A stretch of DNA of 64,000 bases from the NCBI GenBank assembly GCA_002396205.1, contig DGXB01000098.1, positions 12,351 through 76,350 on the forward strand, given 5' to 3'. The notes under the pieces are model-generated. The model did no database searches, was not told the DNA's origin, and worked only from the letters and a program-made list of their open reading frames with translations. The translations under genes and the position numbers were made by a program. Shown in pieces: positions 17,004 through 24,795 of the stretch. This stretch comes from Bacteroidales bacterium UBA4243 (lineage in GTDB: Bacteria > Bacteroidota > Bacteroidia > Bacteroidales > F082). Position 1 is the first letter of the stretch, and every line of letters begins with the position of its first letter.

Positions 17004-18263
17004 TTATTCGGCATCTTGTTCAAACTCGGCCTTCAGGATGCGGAACACTTCCTTGACGGTCTCAATTTCGAGGTCGGCGCGGTTGGCCACCTCTTCGGGG
17101 GTGTGCGACAGCACGTCCTTGGCTGTGTCGCAGCCCATCTTGATGAGCGAGTCGATGACCCACTGGTCGATTTCGTCGGAGAACTCTTGCAAGTCGACGT
17201 CCTCTTCGGCGTTGTTGGCCTCGCTGTTGCGATAAACGTCGATTTCGTAGCCTGTCAGCTTGCCAGCGAGCTTGATGTTGTAGCCGCCCTTGCCGATGGC
17301 GAGGCTGATTTGGTCGTTCTCCATGTAGACGTTGGCCATCGTGTTGTCGCTGCTCAGGACGATGTTCGTAATCTTGGCCGGGCTGAGGGCACGGGTGATG
17401 AGCAGTTGCGGGTTGCTGGTCCAGTTGATGACATCGATGTTCTCGTTGCGCAACTCACGCACGATGCCGTGGATGCGCGTGCCCTTCATGCCGACGCAGG
17501 CGCCGACGGGGTCGATGCGGTCGTCATACGATTCAACAGCCACCTTGGCACGTTGGCCAGGCTCGCGCACGATCTTCTTGATGGTGATGAGACCGTCGTA
17601 GATTTCGGGCACTTCGGCTTCGAGCAGACGTTGCAGGAACACCTCCGACGCACGCGACAGGGTCACCACGGGCGAGCCGTTGACGCTCTCAACGCTCTTT
17701 ACGATGGCACGCACGGTGTCACCTTTCTTATATATATCGTTGGGGATTTGTTCGGCCTTGGGCAGGATAAGCTCGATGTTCTCGTCGTCGGTGGCCACAA
17801 TCTCGCGTTTCCACACATGAACCACTTCGGCGTTGACGATTTCGCCCACCTTCTCCTTGTATTTCTGGAAAATGTTCTCTTTCTCATACTCCGACACTTT
17901 GGTCTGGAGGTTTTGGCGCAGGGCCAAGATGTCGCGGCGACCGAAGCTCTCGATGCGCAGCTCTTCGTTCACTTCCTCGCCCACCTCGAAGTCAGGCTCA
18001 ATCTTGATGGCGTCAGAAAGCTTGATTTGGCGCAGCGGGTCGGTCAGCTCGTCGTCCTCGACGACGGTGCGGTTGTGGTAGATCTCGAAGTCGCCCTTGT
18101 CGACGTTCACGATGATGTCGATGAAGTCGGTGGTGTCGCAGTCGAATTTCTTGTTCAACATGCCACGGAACACATCCTCGATGATGCGCATCATGGCTTC
18201 GCGGTCGATGTTCTTGAACTCCTTGAATTCGGAGAAAGTCTCTACTAATTTGTAGTTGTCCAT
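17004..18263 (-). CDS. nusA: Transcription termination/antitermination factor NusA
   Basis: RNA-polymerase-associated factor controlling pausing, termination and antitermination. The 419 residues comprise the N-terminal polymerase-binding domain (about 1-125), an S1 domain (about 130-200), and two KH domains (about 225-345) with RIDPVGACVGMKGTRI and ISLAIGKGGYNIKLA. A short acidic C-terminus includes a helix-hairpin-helix-like stretch. It lacks the long C-terminal repeats of E. coli NusA, as usual for Bacteroidetes. It is the middle gene of rimP-nusA-infB. An 83-bp gap to rimP holds a copy of the double-hairpin repeat. Confidence 0.97.
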   Translation of the reverse strand: MDNYKLVETFSEFKEFKNIDREAMMRIIEDVFRGMLNKKFDCDTTDFIDIIVNVDKGDFEIYHNRTVVEDDELTDPLRQIKLSDAIKIEPDFEVGEEVNEELRIESFGRRDILALRQNLQTKVSEYEKENIFQKYKEKVGEIVNAEVVHVWKREIVATDDENIELILPKAEQIPNDIYKKGDTVRAIVKSVESVNGSPVVTLSRASEVFLQRLLEAEVPEIYDGLITIKKIVREPGQRAKVAVESYDDRIDPVGACVGMKGTRIHGIVRELRNENIDVINWTSNPQLLITRALSPAKITNIVLSSDNTMANVYMENDQISLAIGKGGYNIKLAGKLTGYEIDVYRNSEANNAEEDVDLQEFSDEIDQWVIDSLIKMGCDTAKDVLSHTPEEVANRADLEIETVKEVFRILKAEFEQDAE

Positions 18264-18298
18264 TTTTGTATGTTGATTGTTTGTTGTTCTTTTGTCGG

Positions 18299-18346
18299 GC
18301 AGGGATTGAAATCGCCTGCTTGAATTAGGGTCGCCCCTTCAGGGCT
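18299..18346. repeat. Double-hairpin repeat, copy D, inside the rimP-nusA operon
   Basis: GCAGGGATTGAAATCGCCTGC (ends pair as GCAGG/CCTGC), followed by GTCGCCCCTTCAGGGC. It starts directly after the rimP stop codon and ends 35 bp before the nusA start, so it would be transcribed within the operon message. Confidence 0.75.
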
Positions 18347-18802
18347 TTAGAAGATTATTGCCGGTTTGATTTCCGTTTTCTTGCGTTCGAAGAACAGGTT
18401 GGCTTGCTCCTCGGAAGGTTTCTTCTTCGAGGTTTTCTTAGGAGCAGGGGCAAACTCCACCTTTTCGGCATCGTAGCTCACCAACTTGCCTTGCATCTTG
18501 CCAGTCTCCTTGGTCTTCACTTCCACGTCCTTGCCCACATATTTCTGCAACTGGCGATCCATCTTCAAGGCGCCACTGAGTCCCCATGATAAGACACTGA
18601 GTTCATAGTCTTCCACATCGCGGTCGAGCTTTTCGTTCACGAAGCGGGAGAGTTCGGCGCAATGGTCGATGTTGACCGCCGTATCGGAGTCGATGTAGAC
18701 CTCAATCACGTTGTTGGGCTTCACCTTCACTTCAACGAGAAAGCGGTCGGTTCCGGCGAGGGCTTCTTCACAGAGAATTGCAACTTGTTCTTTTGTAATC
18801 AT
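18347..18802 (-). CDS. rimP: Ribosome maturation factor RimP
   Basis: Small-subunit assembly factor, 151 residues. The N-terminal domain shows the RimP pattern VYIDSDTAVNIDHCAELSRF (about 50-69), then DYELSVLSWGLSGAL, where other family members usually have an SPGL/R motif. The C-terminal Sm-like half includes YVGKDVEVKTKETGKMQGKL. The extreme C-terminus is a Lys-rich tail. First gene of rimP-nusA-infB. The repeat at 18299-18346 abuts its stop codon. Confidence 0.92.
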   Translation of the reverse strand: MITKEQVAILCEEALAGTDRFLVEVKVKPNNVIEVYIDSDTAVNIDHCAELSRFVNEKLDRDVEDYELSVLSWGLSGALKMDRQLQKYVGKDVEVKTKETGKMQGKLVSYDAEKVEFAPAPKKTSKKKPSEEQANLFFERKKTEIKPAIIF

Positions 18803-18851
18803 TTAAAATTCAAAGATTTAAGATTTAAAACTTATAACTCCAACCTCAAAC

Positions 18852-18886
18852 AAAAAGACCTGTTACTCAAAGTAGCAGGTCTTTTC
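18852..18886 (-). terminator. Rho-independent terminator downstream of tRNA-Gln
   Basis: AAAAGACCTG and CAGGTCTTTT arms flank TTACTCAAAGTAG, whose ACT/AGT bases extend the stem. Because the arms begin and end in A- and T-runs, it can terminate on both strands. It lies 13 bp beyond the tRNA 3' end and before rimP. Confidence 0.85.
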
Positions 18887-18898
18887 TTCCACCTTAAG

Positions 18899-18969
18899 TT
18901 GTCGAGCAAGGATTCGAACCTTGACAGGCAGAACCAAAATCTGCAGTGCTGCCATTACACCACTCGACA
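18899..18969 (-). tRNA. tRNA-Gln (UUG anticodon)
   Basis: A 71-nt cloverleaf on the minus strand. The acceptor arms TGTCGAG/CTCGACA pair perfectly with discriminator A. The short D-arm is GTG...CAC with the loop TAATGGCAG. The anticodon stem is GCAGA/TCTGC around the loop TTTTGGT (anticodon TTG, reading CAA). The T-arm is CAAGG-TTCGAAT-CCTTG. CCA is not encoded. The U1-A72 pair and the overall sequence resemble bacterial tRNA-Gln. Confidence 0.95.
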
Positions 18970-19113
18970 TCATTCGTTCCCGAATGCGGCTGCAAAAGTA
19001 CAACAAATTTCGTTACGCGCAAGCTTTTTTTCGTTTTTTTTCAAAAAAAAGTGTTTTTCCATACAAAGAGTCGCTTTTTGCCGTTTTTCAGCCAAAGATA
19101 AGCCGAAAAACCG

Positions 19114-19121
19114 TATCTTTG
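19114..19121 (+). promoter_or_regulatory. Bacteroidetes -7 box for the csgG-like operon
   Basis: TATCTTTG followed by CGG, 45 nt before the ATG at 19167. The 197 bp between the tRNA and this operon hold only A/T-rich homopolymer runs and this box. Confidence 0.6.
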
Positions 19122-19166
19122 CGGTTTAAATCTCTAAACAAGAACAACGAATAAAAACACAACACT

Positions 19167-20045
19167 ATGAAAAAGAGCAATTTGATTCTGGCCTTTTTGC
19201 TTTTCATCCTTTGCGTGCCATCCACTTACGCACAAGGCGAAAAGACCTTGAAACGCAAGGTGGCCATTGGCCGTTTCACCAACGAAACCCAATACGGGAA
19301 AGGCATCTTCTACGACAGGGAGAACGACCCGATGCGCAAGCAGGCGATGGACATCCTGTCGTCCAAGCTGGCCGCCAGCGGCAAGTTCATCCTTCTTGAA
19401 CGCGACGACTTGGACGTGATTGTGGAGGAAGCGGGTAGCGACATGAAGAAAATCGGCGCCGACTACATCATCCTCGGCTCCATCACCCAGTTTGGTCGCA
19501 AGACCGAAGGCGACGAACGCATCTTCAGCTCCACCAAGACCCAAACCGTGGAAGCTGCGGTGAACGTGCGCCTCGTCGACGTGGCCTCGGGCCTCATCAT
19601 CTATTCCGACGAAGCCAAAGGCCAGGCCGAAACCTCATCGAAGACCACCTTGGGCATTGGCGGCACGGCTGGATTTGACGCCACACTGAGCGACAAGGCC
19701 ATCTCGGCAGCCCTCACCCAACTCGTCGAGAACATCATCAACAAGTGCATGGACAAACCGTGGCGCGGCTACGTGCTGACCATCGAGGACGGCGACTACG
19801 TCATTTCGGGAGGCGCTTCGCAAGGCATCACCCCTGGCTCCAAATTCGGCTTATATAAAAAAGGTAGGACCGTCAACAACCCACAAACCGGAACCAACGT
19901 GGAGCTGCCCGGCAAAAAGATGGGGCATGTGACCGTGACTGCCAACTATGGCGACACCCCCGAAACCGAATTCTCCTTTGCCACCTACGAAGGCGAGACA
20001 ATCGACGCAGAACATCTTGAAAACTATTATCTAATGGAGGAATAA
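19167..20045 (+). CDS. CsgG-family outer-membrane assembly protein
   Basis: A 292-residue protein related to CsgG/HfaB, which form oligomeric secretion channels or envelope assemblies (family knowledge). A signal peptide ends near TYAQ (residues 20-23). The core matches CsgG: KVAIGRFTNE, then DPMRKQAMDILSSKLAASGK, LLERDDLDVIVEE, GADYIILGSITQFGRK, and AAVNVRLVDVASGLIIYSDE. Its Cys16 is not in a good lipobox (FILC), so unlike E. coli CsgG it may not be lipidated. It is the first gene of a compact run with three lipoproteins and a DUF2723 glycosyltransferase; gaps are 3-6 bp or overlaps. No curli subunit genes are nearby, so a curli role is not supported. Confidence 0.88.
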   Translation: MKKSNLILAFLLFILCVPSTYAQGEKTLKRKVAIGRFTNETQYGKGIFYDRENDPMRKQAMDILSSKLAASGKFILLERDDLDVIVEEAGSDMKKIGADYIILGSITQFGRKTEGDERIFSSTKTQTVEAAVNVRLVDVASGLIIYSDEAKGQAETSSKTTLGIGGTAGFDATLSDKAISAALTQLVENIINKCMDKPWRGYVLTIEDGDYVISGGASQGITPGSKFGLYKKGRTVNNPQTGTNVELPGKKMGHVTVTANYGDTPETEFSFATYEGETIDAEHLENYYLMEE

Positions 20046-20048
20046 ACG

Positions 20049-20396
20049 ATGAAAAAAATCATCATTGCAAGCATTTGCCTATTTGTGGCCACGCTCTTCA
20101 ACTCATGCGGCGTTGGCAACTATACCGTCACTTCGGGCATTGAGGACAAGGCCGCCATCTGCTTCACAGCCTCAAGCGCCTATGATATCAGCGTTAGCAT
20201 CGACGACCAACAATACGAAACCTCGACCGTCAAAGATATCGCCCACAAGACCCGACGCGAGATAAAGAACACGGCCAAACACGCCATCAAGACGACGCCT
20301 GGCAGGCACCAAGTGGTGGTGAAACGCAACGGCCAGACCGTTTACTCAAAGGAAGTGGTGCTCTCGACCGGCGACACCAAAATCATCGAACTATGA
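20049..20396 (+). CDS. Small lipoprotein, PEGA-like, in the csgG operon
   Basis: A 115-residue protein not recognised at family level. The signal sequence ends in the lipobox TLFNSC (Cys20), predicting a lipoprotein. The C-terminal half (TPGRHQVVVKRNGQTVYSKE) looks like the beta-strand pattern of PEGA-type domains that contact envelope polymers; this is inference. It starts 3 bp after the CsgG-like gene and overlaps the next gene by 4 bp (ATGA), implying translational coupling. It is an extra member compared with the three-gene CsgG-DUF4810-GNA1162 set known from Neisseria. Confidence 0.7.
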   Translation: MKKIIIASICLFVATLFNSCGVGNYTVTSGIEDKAAICFTASSAYDISVSIDDQQYETSTVKDIAHKTRREIKNTAKHAIKTTPGRHQVVVKRNGQTVYSKEVVLSTGDTKIIEL

Positions 20397-20845
20397 AGAA
20401 GCTGCTCATCGTCATGAGCTTGGGCTTGTTGCTGAGTTCGTGCACCACAAAAACCTATCTCTACAACTGGGGCTCCTATCGCAACAGCAAAGAAGCATCC
20501 GACTACGAAGTGGTGATGTATGACTACTATCACACGCAAAGTCCCGAAAGTGTTTGCGCCTTGCTGTGCCAATACGAGTACATGGTGAAGCATCCCGGCG
20601 GCACGCGAGGCGTGATTCCCCCCGGCATCTGCGCCGAGTATGGCTACCTTCTGCTCCAACCCGAAACCGCCGCAAACTTCCTAAGCCACGCGACCAAGAA
20701 GCAAAAGGAGACCTATGGCCAGATGGGCGACTACGGAGCCATGTTCCGCGAAAAAGGAATGGAAATGCTGCAAAAGGAGATGGAACTTTACCCCGAATCG
20801 AGCGTTTTCATTGGTCCACTTATCAAGAAATTCAGCCATCAGTAA
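20393..20845 (+). CDS. DUF4810 lipoprotein
   Basis: A 150-residue lipoprotein with lipobox LLLSSC (Cys17). The DUF4810 signature is visible right after it: TYLYNWGSYRNS, then YDYYHTQSPESV. A C-terminal helical part has GTRGVIPPGICAEYGYLLL and MLQKEMELYPES. Members of this family are encoded with CsgG-like and GNA1162 proteins; the joint function is unproven. It overlaps the previous gene by 4 bp and is 3 bp from the next. Confidence 0.82.
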   Translation: MKKLLIVMSLGLLLSSCTTKTYLYNWGSYRNSKEASDYEVVMYDYYHTQSPESVCALLCQYEYMVKHPGGTRGVIPPGICAEYGYLLLQPETAANFLSHATKKQKETYGQMGDYGAMFREKGMEMLQKEMELYPESSVFIGPLIKKFSHQ

Positions 20846-20848
20846 GCC

Positions 20849-21532
20849 ATGAGAAAGACCCTATTCATCCTTTTGGCGGCCTGTTCCGTCATGTTTGCCT
20901 CCTGCACCACAAAAAAGTACACGCGAGGCCAACTCTACCCCAAAATGTACGAGGAAAAGCCGGTGACACTGCTGGTGATGCCTCCTATCAACAACTCCAA
21001 CAACGTGGAAGCCAAGGACTTGCTCTACACCTCTATCAGCCAGCCATTGGCCGAAGCCGGATATTACGTCATCTCGCCCCACTTGGCCATGGAGATTTTC
21101 AAGTCAGAAAGTGCCTACGACGCCGAGAATTTCATCGACCAAAACGTGGGAACCTTCGGCAAGGTGTTTGGTGCCGATGCAGTAGTGTTTTCGGTGATTG
21201 ACGAATGGAAGAAGAAAGGGTTCGGCATCGAGACCAAGATTTCGTACATCGTAAAGTCGACCCGCACCAATGAGGTGATTTTCGACCGCACTTGCGACCT
21301 CTATCTCGACCTGAGCGACAACAACTATTACGGAGGTGGCTTGGTCGGTGCCTTGGCCAACATCGCCGTTTCAGCCATCAACACCGCCGTCACCGACCAC
21401 ATTGTGGCCGCCCGACGCTGCAACGAGTTCATCTTTGAGGACATCCCTCAAGGCAAATACAAGCCAGAACATTTGCAAGACCAAGAAACTCCCGCTGGAG
21501 ACCAAAACGCAAAGACAACAGTCAAACAATAA
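20849..21532 (+). CDS. GNA1162 family (DUF799) lipoprotein
   Basis: A 227-residue lipoprotein with lipobox VMFASC (Cys19). The body matches the GNA1162/DUF799 family: VTLLVMPPINNSNNVEAKD, ISQPLAEAGYYVISPHL, FGKVFGADAVVFSVIDEW and a C-terminal GGGLVGALANIAVSAINT. The GNA1162 fold resembles the nucleotide-binding-like domains of TolB and CsgG (family knowledge). The C-terminal 25 residues are polar and probably disordered. It completes a CsgG-DUF4810-GNA1162 set. The DUF2723 gene begins 6 bp later. Confidence 0.85.
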   Translation: MRKTLFILLAACSVMFASCTTKKYTRGQLYPKMYEEKPVTLLVMPPINNSNNVEAKDLLYTSISQPLAEAGYYVISPHLAMEIFKSESAYDAENFIDQNVGTFGKVFGADAVVFSVIDEWKKKGFGIETKISYIVKSTRTNEVIFDRTCDLYLDLSDNNYYGGGLVGALANIAVSAINTAVTDHIVAARRCNEFIFEDIPQGKYKPEHLQDQETPAGDQNAKTTVKQ

Positions 21533-21538
21533 ATCATT

Positions 21539-24500
21539 ATGACATTCAAAAGGTTAAACAACATTACAGGATGGTTGGCAGGACTGATTGCCACCGTCGT
21601 GTATTTTCTCACGCTTGAGCCTACCGTGAGCTGGTGGGACTGCGGCGAGTACATTTCAACGGCTTACAAACTGCAAGTGGGTCACCCGCCCGGGGCACCT
21701 CTGTTCCAGATGATCGGGCGATTCTTCTCGCTCTTTGCAGGTGGCGATGTCACCAAGGTGGCCATGATGGTCAACGTGATGTCGGCCATTTGCAGCGGCC
21801 TCACCATCGTCTTCCTTTTCTGGACCATCACCCTGATGGCGCGAAAAGTTTGGATGAAAGAGGGCGAAGATTCGCCGTGGATTAATAAAATAGGTGTGCT
21901 ATTAGCCGGCTTCGTCGGCGCGGTGGCCTACACCTTCACCGAGTCGTTCTGGTTCAACGCCGTGGAGGGCGAGGTTTACGCCATGTCGTCGTTCTTCACC
22001 GCCGTCACCTTCTGGGCCATCCTGAAATGGGAGCAAGTGGCCGATGACCCAACGAGTTACCGCTGGTTCATCTTCATCGCTTTCCTCATCGGTCTTTCGA
22101 TTGGCGTCCACCTGCTCAACCTGCTGTGTGTGCCGGCCATCGTTTATGTGGTCTATTTCAAGAAGTGGAAAAAAACCTCCTTTGGAGGCTTCGTGCTGGC
22201 AGGCTTGGTTTCGTTGGTGCTGCTTTGGTTCCTCAACATGTTCCTTGTGCCGCAAGTCATCAACATGGCAGGCAAAACCGAGCTGTTCTTTGTCAACACG
22301 CTTGGCGCACCGTTCAACCTCGGCTCCATCATTTATTTCGCAGTCATCATCGGCCTCATCGTTTGGGGACTGTGGTACACCGCCAAGCGCGGCAAGGTGA
22401 TTTGGAACACCGCCATCCTCTCGCTGATGTTCATCCTGATTGGTTACTCGTCGTTCTTCATGCTGATTATCAGGGCCAACACCAACACGCCCATTAACGA
22501 GAACGAGCCTAAAGAAGCCCTTTCCATGCTGGCCTACATCAATCGTGACCAATATGGCAGTTGGCCGTTGCTTTATGGGCCTTACTACAACGCCCCAATT
22601 TCCGACTGGGTTGACAATGCCCCGACATACGTCAAGGACAAAGAAGCCGGTCGTTACGTCATCACCGACGACGGAAAACGCAGCAAGCCCGAGTATGCCG
22701 ACGAGATGAAAACCCTCTTCCCGCGCATGTGGAGTATGCAACCAGGTGGCTCACACAAAAAGACATACGAGAACTATCGCAAGGGCCCGAACGGCAACAT
22801 CGAGGGCGAAAACGTGCGCGTCAGGAACTACTTGGGCGAAACGGTCAACATCAGCAAGCCCACCTTCGGGCAAAACCTCAAATTCTTCATCAGCTACCAA
22901 TGCAACTGGATGTATTGGCGCTATTTCATGTGGAACTTTGTGGGTCGTCAGAACGACATTGAGAGCCAAGGCGAGCTGAACCACGGCAACTGGCTGAGCG
23001 GCATCAGCTTCATCGACAATGCCCGACTCGGCGACCAGGACAACATCCCTGCCTGCTTGCAGAACCCAGGACGTACGACATACTACTTCCTGCCCCTCAT
23101 CCTCGGCTTGATTGGCTTGTTCTGGCTTCTCAAGAACGACCTGAAGCAGAGCTGGATTATATTCCTGCTATTCTTCCTCACCGGTTTGGCCATCATCATC
23201 TACCTGAACCAAACACCCAACCAGCCGCGTGAACGTGACTATTCATACGCCGGCTCGTTCTACGCCTTCGCTATCTGGATTGGCTTCGGTGTCATCGCCA
23301 TTATAGATGGCATCAACAAGCTGACCAAGAAACAAAGCATGATTACCACCATCTTGGTGGGGGCGCTCTGCTTCCTTGCAGTGCCCTGCGTGTTGGCCGC
23401 CAATGGCTGGGAAGAGCACAACCGCTCGGGCAAGACTTCGGCTCGCGACTGGGCGCGCAACTACCTTGCGCAGCTACCGCCCAACTCGGTCATCTTCACC
23501 CGTGGCGACAACGACACCTTCCCCTTGTGGTACGTGCAAGAAGTGGAAGGCTTCCGCACCGACGTGCGCGTGTGCAACTACATGCTGTCGGGCGGCTATT
23601 GGTATGTGCACCAAATGGGCCGCAAGGTGTATGAATCCAATCCGTTGCCGCTCACGCTGACCGCAAAGGAATACGACAACGGCGTCAATGAGCAAGTGCT
23701 CATCGAGGAAGAAGAATTCTTCAAAGGCAAACGTATTGAACTGAAGCAAGTCATCGACTTCATCCACAACCCCAAGGCCGTGAAACGCTATCCAGGCGGC
23801 TCCTACAACTATATCCCCTGCCGCAGCGTGAAGCTCACCGTCGACAAGGAAGCCTGCCTGCGCAACGGCATCGTGCCACCCGAGCTGGCCGACCGCATCG
23901 TCGACGAAATCGATTGGGACATCAAGGACAGCAGAGCCATCTATAAGAACGCGCTCATGCTCCTCGACTTCATGGCCACCAACAATTGGGAACGCCCCGT
24001 GTATTTCACCTCGTTCAGCGACATGTCGAGTTCCTTGGGCATCGACAAGTACCTCCACATGGAAGGTCTGGCTTATAGGTTCATCCCCGTCGAGGCTGAG
24101 GATTACCTCAAACGCTATGGCGGCGTGTATCGCGAAGGCAGCTACGATTTGTTGGTGACCAAGGCCAACGAAGGCATCGTCAACTGGGGCAATCTGAACC
24201 AGGAAGATGTGGTGCCCGACCGCGAAAGTGTGCGCAATGTGAGCTATGCCCAATTGGCCTATTCGCGTTTGGCGCAGGCTTTGGTCAACCACGGCGAGTT
24301 CGACTCCGCCGTCATCGTGATGGACAAATACCAAGAGTTCTTCCCGAACGAGAAGTTCCCTGTCGAGATTCACACCTACCAGTTCCCCGAGATGTACTAC
24401 ATCTGCGGTGCAACCGAGAAAGGTGATGCCTACCTGATGAACCTCATCAACAACTACTGCGACAAGGTGAAGTACTACGGCGGCATGAAGCCCAAGTTCA

Positions 24501-24643
24501 GGAAGTATTACGAAGAAGATGTCGACGAAGGCATGAGCCTGCTGAAGCACTTCGGCGACGTGGCCAAGAAATACGGCCGCGACGAAATTGCGCAACTGAC
24601 TACCGACCGCATGACGGAATTCATGATGGCGTATTACAACTAA
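21539..24643 (+). CDS. DUF2723 (TMEM260-like) membrane glycosyltransferase
   Basis: A 1034-residue polytopic inner-membrane protein of the DUF2723 family. The human member TMEM260 is a protein O-mannosyltransferase, so transfer of a sugar to exported proteins is the likely role. The first periplasmic loop has the acidic catalytic-type motif TVSWWDCGEYI (residues about 30-40), followed by GHPPGAPLFQMIGRFF. About 10-12 membrane segments cover roughly residues 10-330 and 510-640. A soluble C-terminal region (about 640-1034) includes FTRGDNDTFPLWYVQEV. It starts 6 bp after the GNA1162 gene, so it is probably co-transcribed. A strong terminator follows at 24669. Sugar and target are unknown. Confidence 0.86.
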   Translation: MTFKRLNNITGWLAGLIATVVYFLTLEPTVSWWDCGEYISTAYKLQVGHPPGAPLFQMIGRFFSLFAGGDVTKVAMMVNVMSAICSGLTIVFLFWTITLMARKVWMKEGEDSPWINKIGVLLAGFVGAVAYTFTESFWFNAVEGEVYAMSSFFTAVTFWAILKWEQVADDPTSYRWFIFIAFLIGLSIGVHLLNLLCVPAIVYVVYFKKWKKTSFGGFVLAGLVSLVLLWFLNMFLVPQVINMAGKTELFFVNTLGAPFNLGSIIYFAVIIGLIVWGLWYTAKRGKVIWNTAILSLMFILIGYSSFFMLIIRANTNTPINENEPKEALSMLAYINRDQYGSWPLLYGPYYNAPISDWVDNAPTYVKDKEAGRYVITDDGKRSKPEYADEMKTLFPRMWSMQPGGSHKKTYENYRKGPNGNIEGENVRVRNYLGETVNISKPTFGQNLKFFISYQCNWMYWRYFMWNFVGRQNDIESQGELNHGNWLSGISFIDNARLGDQDNIPACLQNPGRTTYYFLPLILGLIGLFWLLKNDLKQSWIIFLLFFLTGLAIIIYLNQTPNQPRERDYSYAGSFYAFAIWIGFGVIAIIDGINKLTKKQSMITTILVGALCFLAVPCVLAANGWEEHNRSGKTSARDWARNYLAQLPPNSVIFTRGDNDTFPLWYVQEVEGFRTDVRVCNYMLSGGYWYVHQMGRKVYESNPLPLTLTAKEYDNGVNEQVLIEEEEFFKGKRIELKQVIDFIHNPKAVKRYPGGSYNYIPCRSVKLTVDKEACLRNGIVPPELADRIVDEIDWDIKDSRAIYKNALMLLDFMATNNWERPVYFTSFSDMSSSLGIDKYLHMEGLAYRFIPVEAEDYLKRYGGVYREGSYDLLVTKANEGIVNWGNLNQEDVVPDRESVRNVSYAQLAYSRLAQALVNHGEFDSAVIVMDKYQEFFPNEKFPVEIHTYQFPEMYYICGATEKGDAYLMNLINNYCDKVKYYGGMKPKFRKYYEEDVDEGMSLLKHFGDVAKKYGRDEIAQLTTDRMTEFMMAYYN

Positions 24644-24668
24644 AACAAGGGCTTAACCCTTGAAAACG

Positions 24669-24709
24669 AAACCAGCGTCTGGACGAATCCGGACGCTGGT
24701 TTTGTTTTG
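24669..24709 (+). terminator. Rho-independent terminator after the DUF2723 gene
   Basis: AAACCAGCGTC (24669-24679) pairs perfectly with GACGCTGGTTT (24692-24702), followed by TGTTTTG. It lies 26 bp after the stop codon. It could also act on the opposite strand for lgt, since it begins with A-rich sequence. Confidence 0.88.
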
Positions 24710-24749
24710 CCTTTGGCTTTCACTTACGCTTGTTTCCTCGCTCGTTCCA

Positions 24750-24794
24750 GCGGATTTGCAATCCGCCGGCATCGCGTTGGGGATTTGCAATCCC
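24750..24794. repeat. Paired GGATTTGCAATCC palindromes
   Basis: GCGGATTTGCAATCCGC (24750-24766) and GGGATTTGCAATCCC (24780-24794) are two perfect short palindromes sharing the core GGATTTGCAATCC. They abut the lgt stop codon and resemble a dispersed Bacteroidetes repeat. Confidence 0.75.
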
Positions 24795-24795
24795 T

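Noticed and set aside
17016..18248. A 410-codon open frame antisense to nusA
   Set aside because: A shadow of nusA codon bias; no motif, promoter box or plausible start context.
18852..18886. The hairpin next to tRNA-Gln as a riboswitch
   Set aside because: It is a simple stem flanked by A and T runs just past the tRNA 3' end; a terminator explains it.
19167..21532. The CsgG-like operon as a curli system
   Set aside because: No CsgA, CsgB, CsgE or CsgF-like gene is present, and the partners are DUF4810 and GNA1162.
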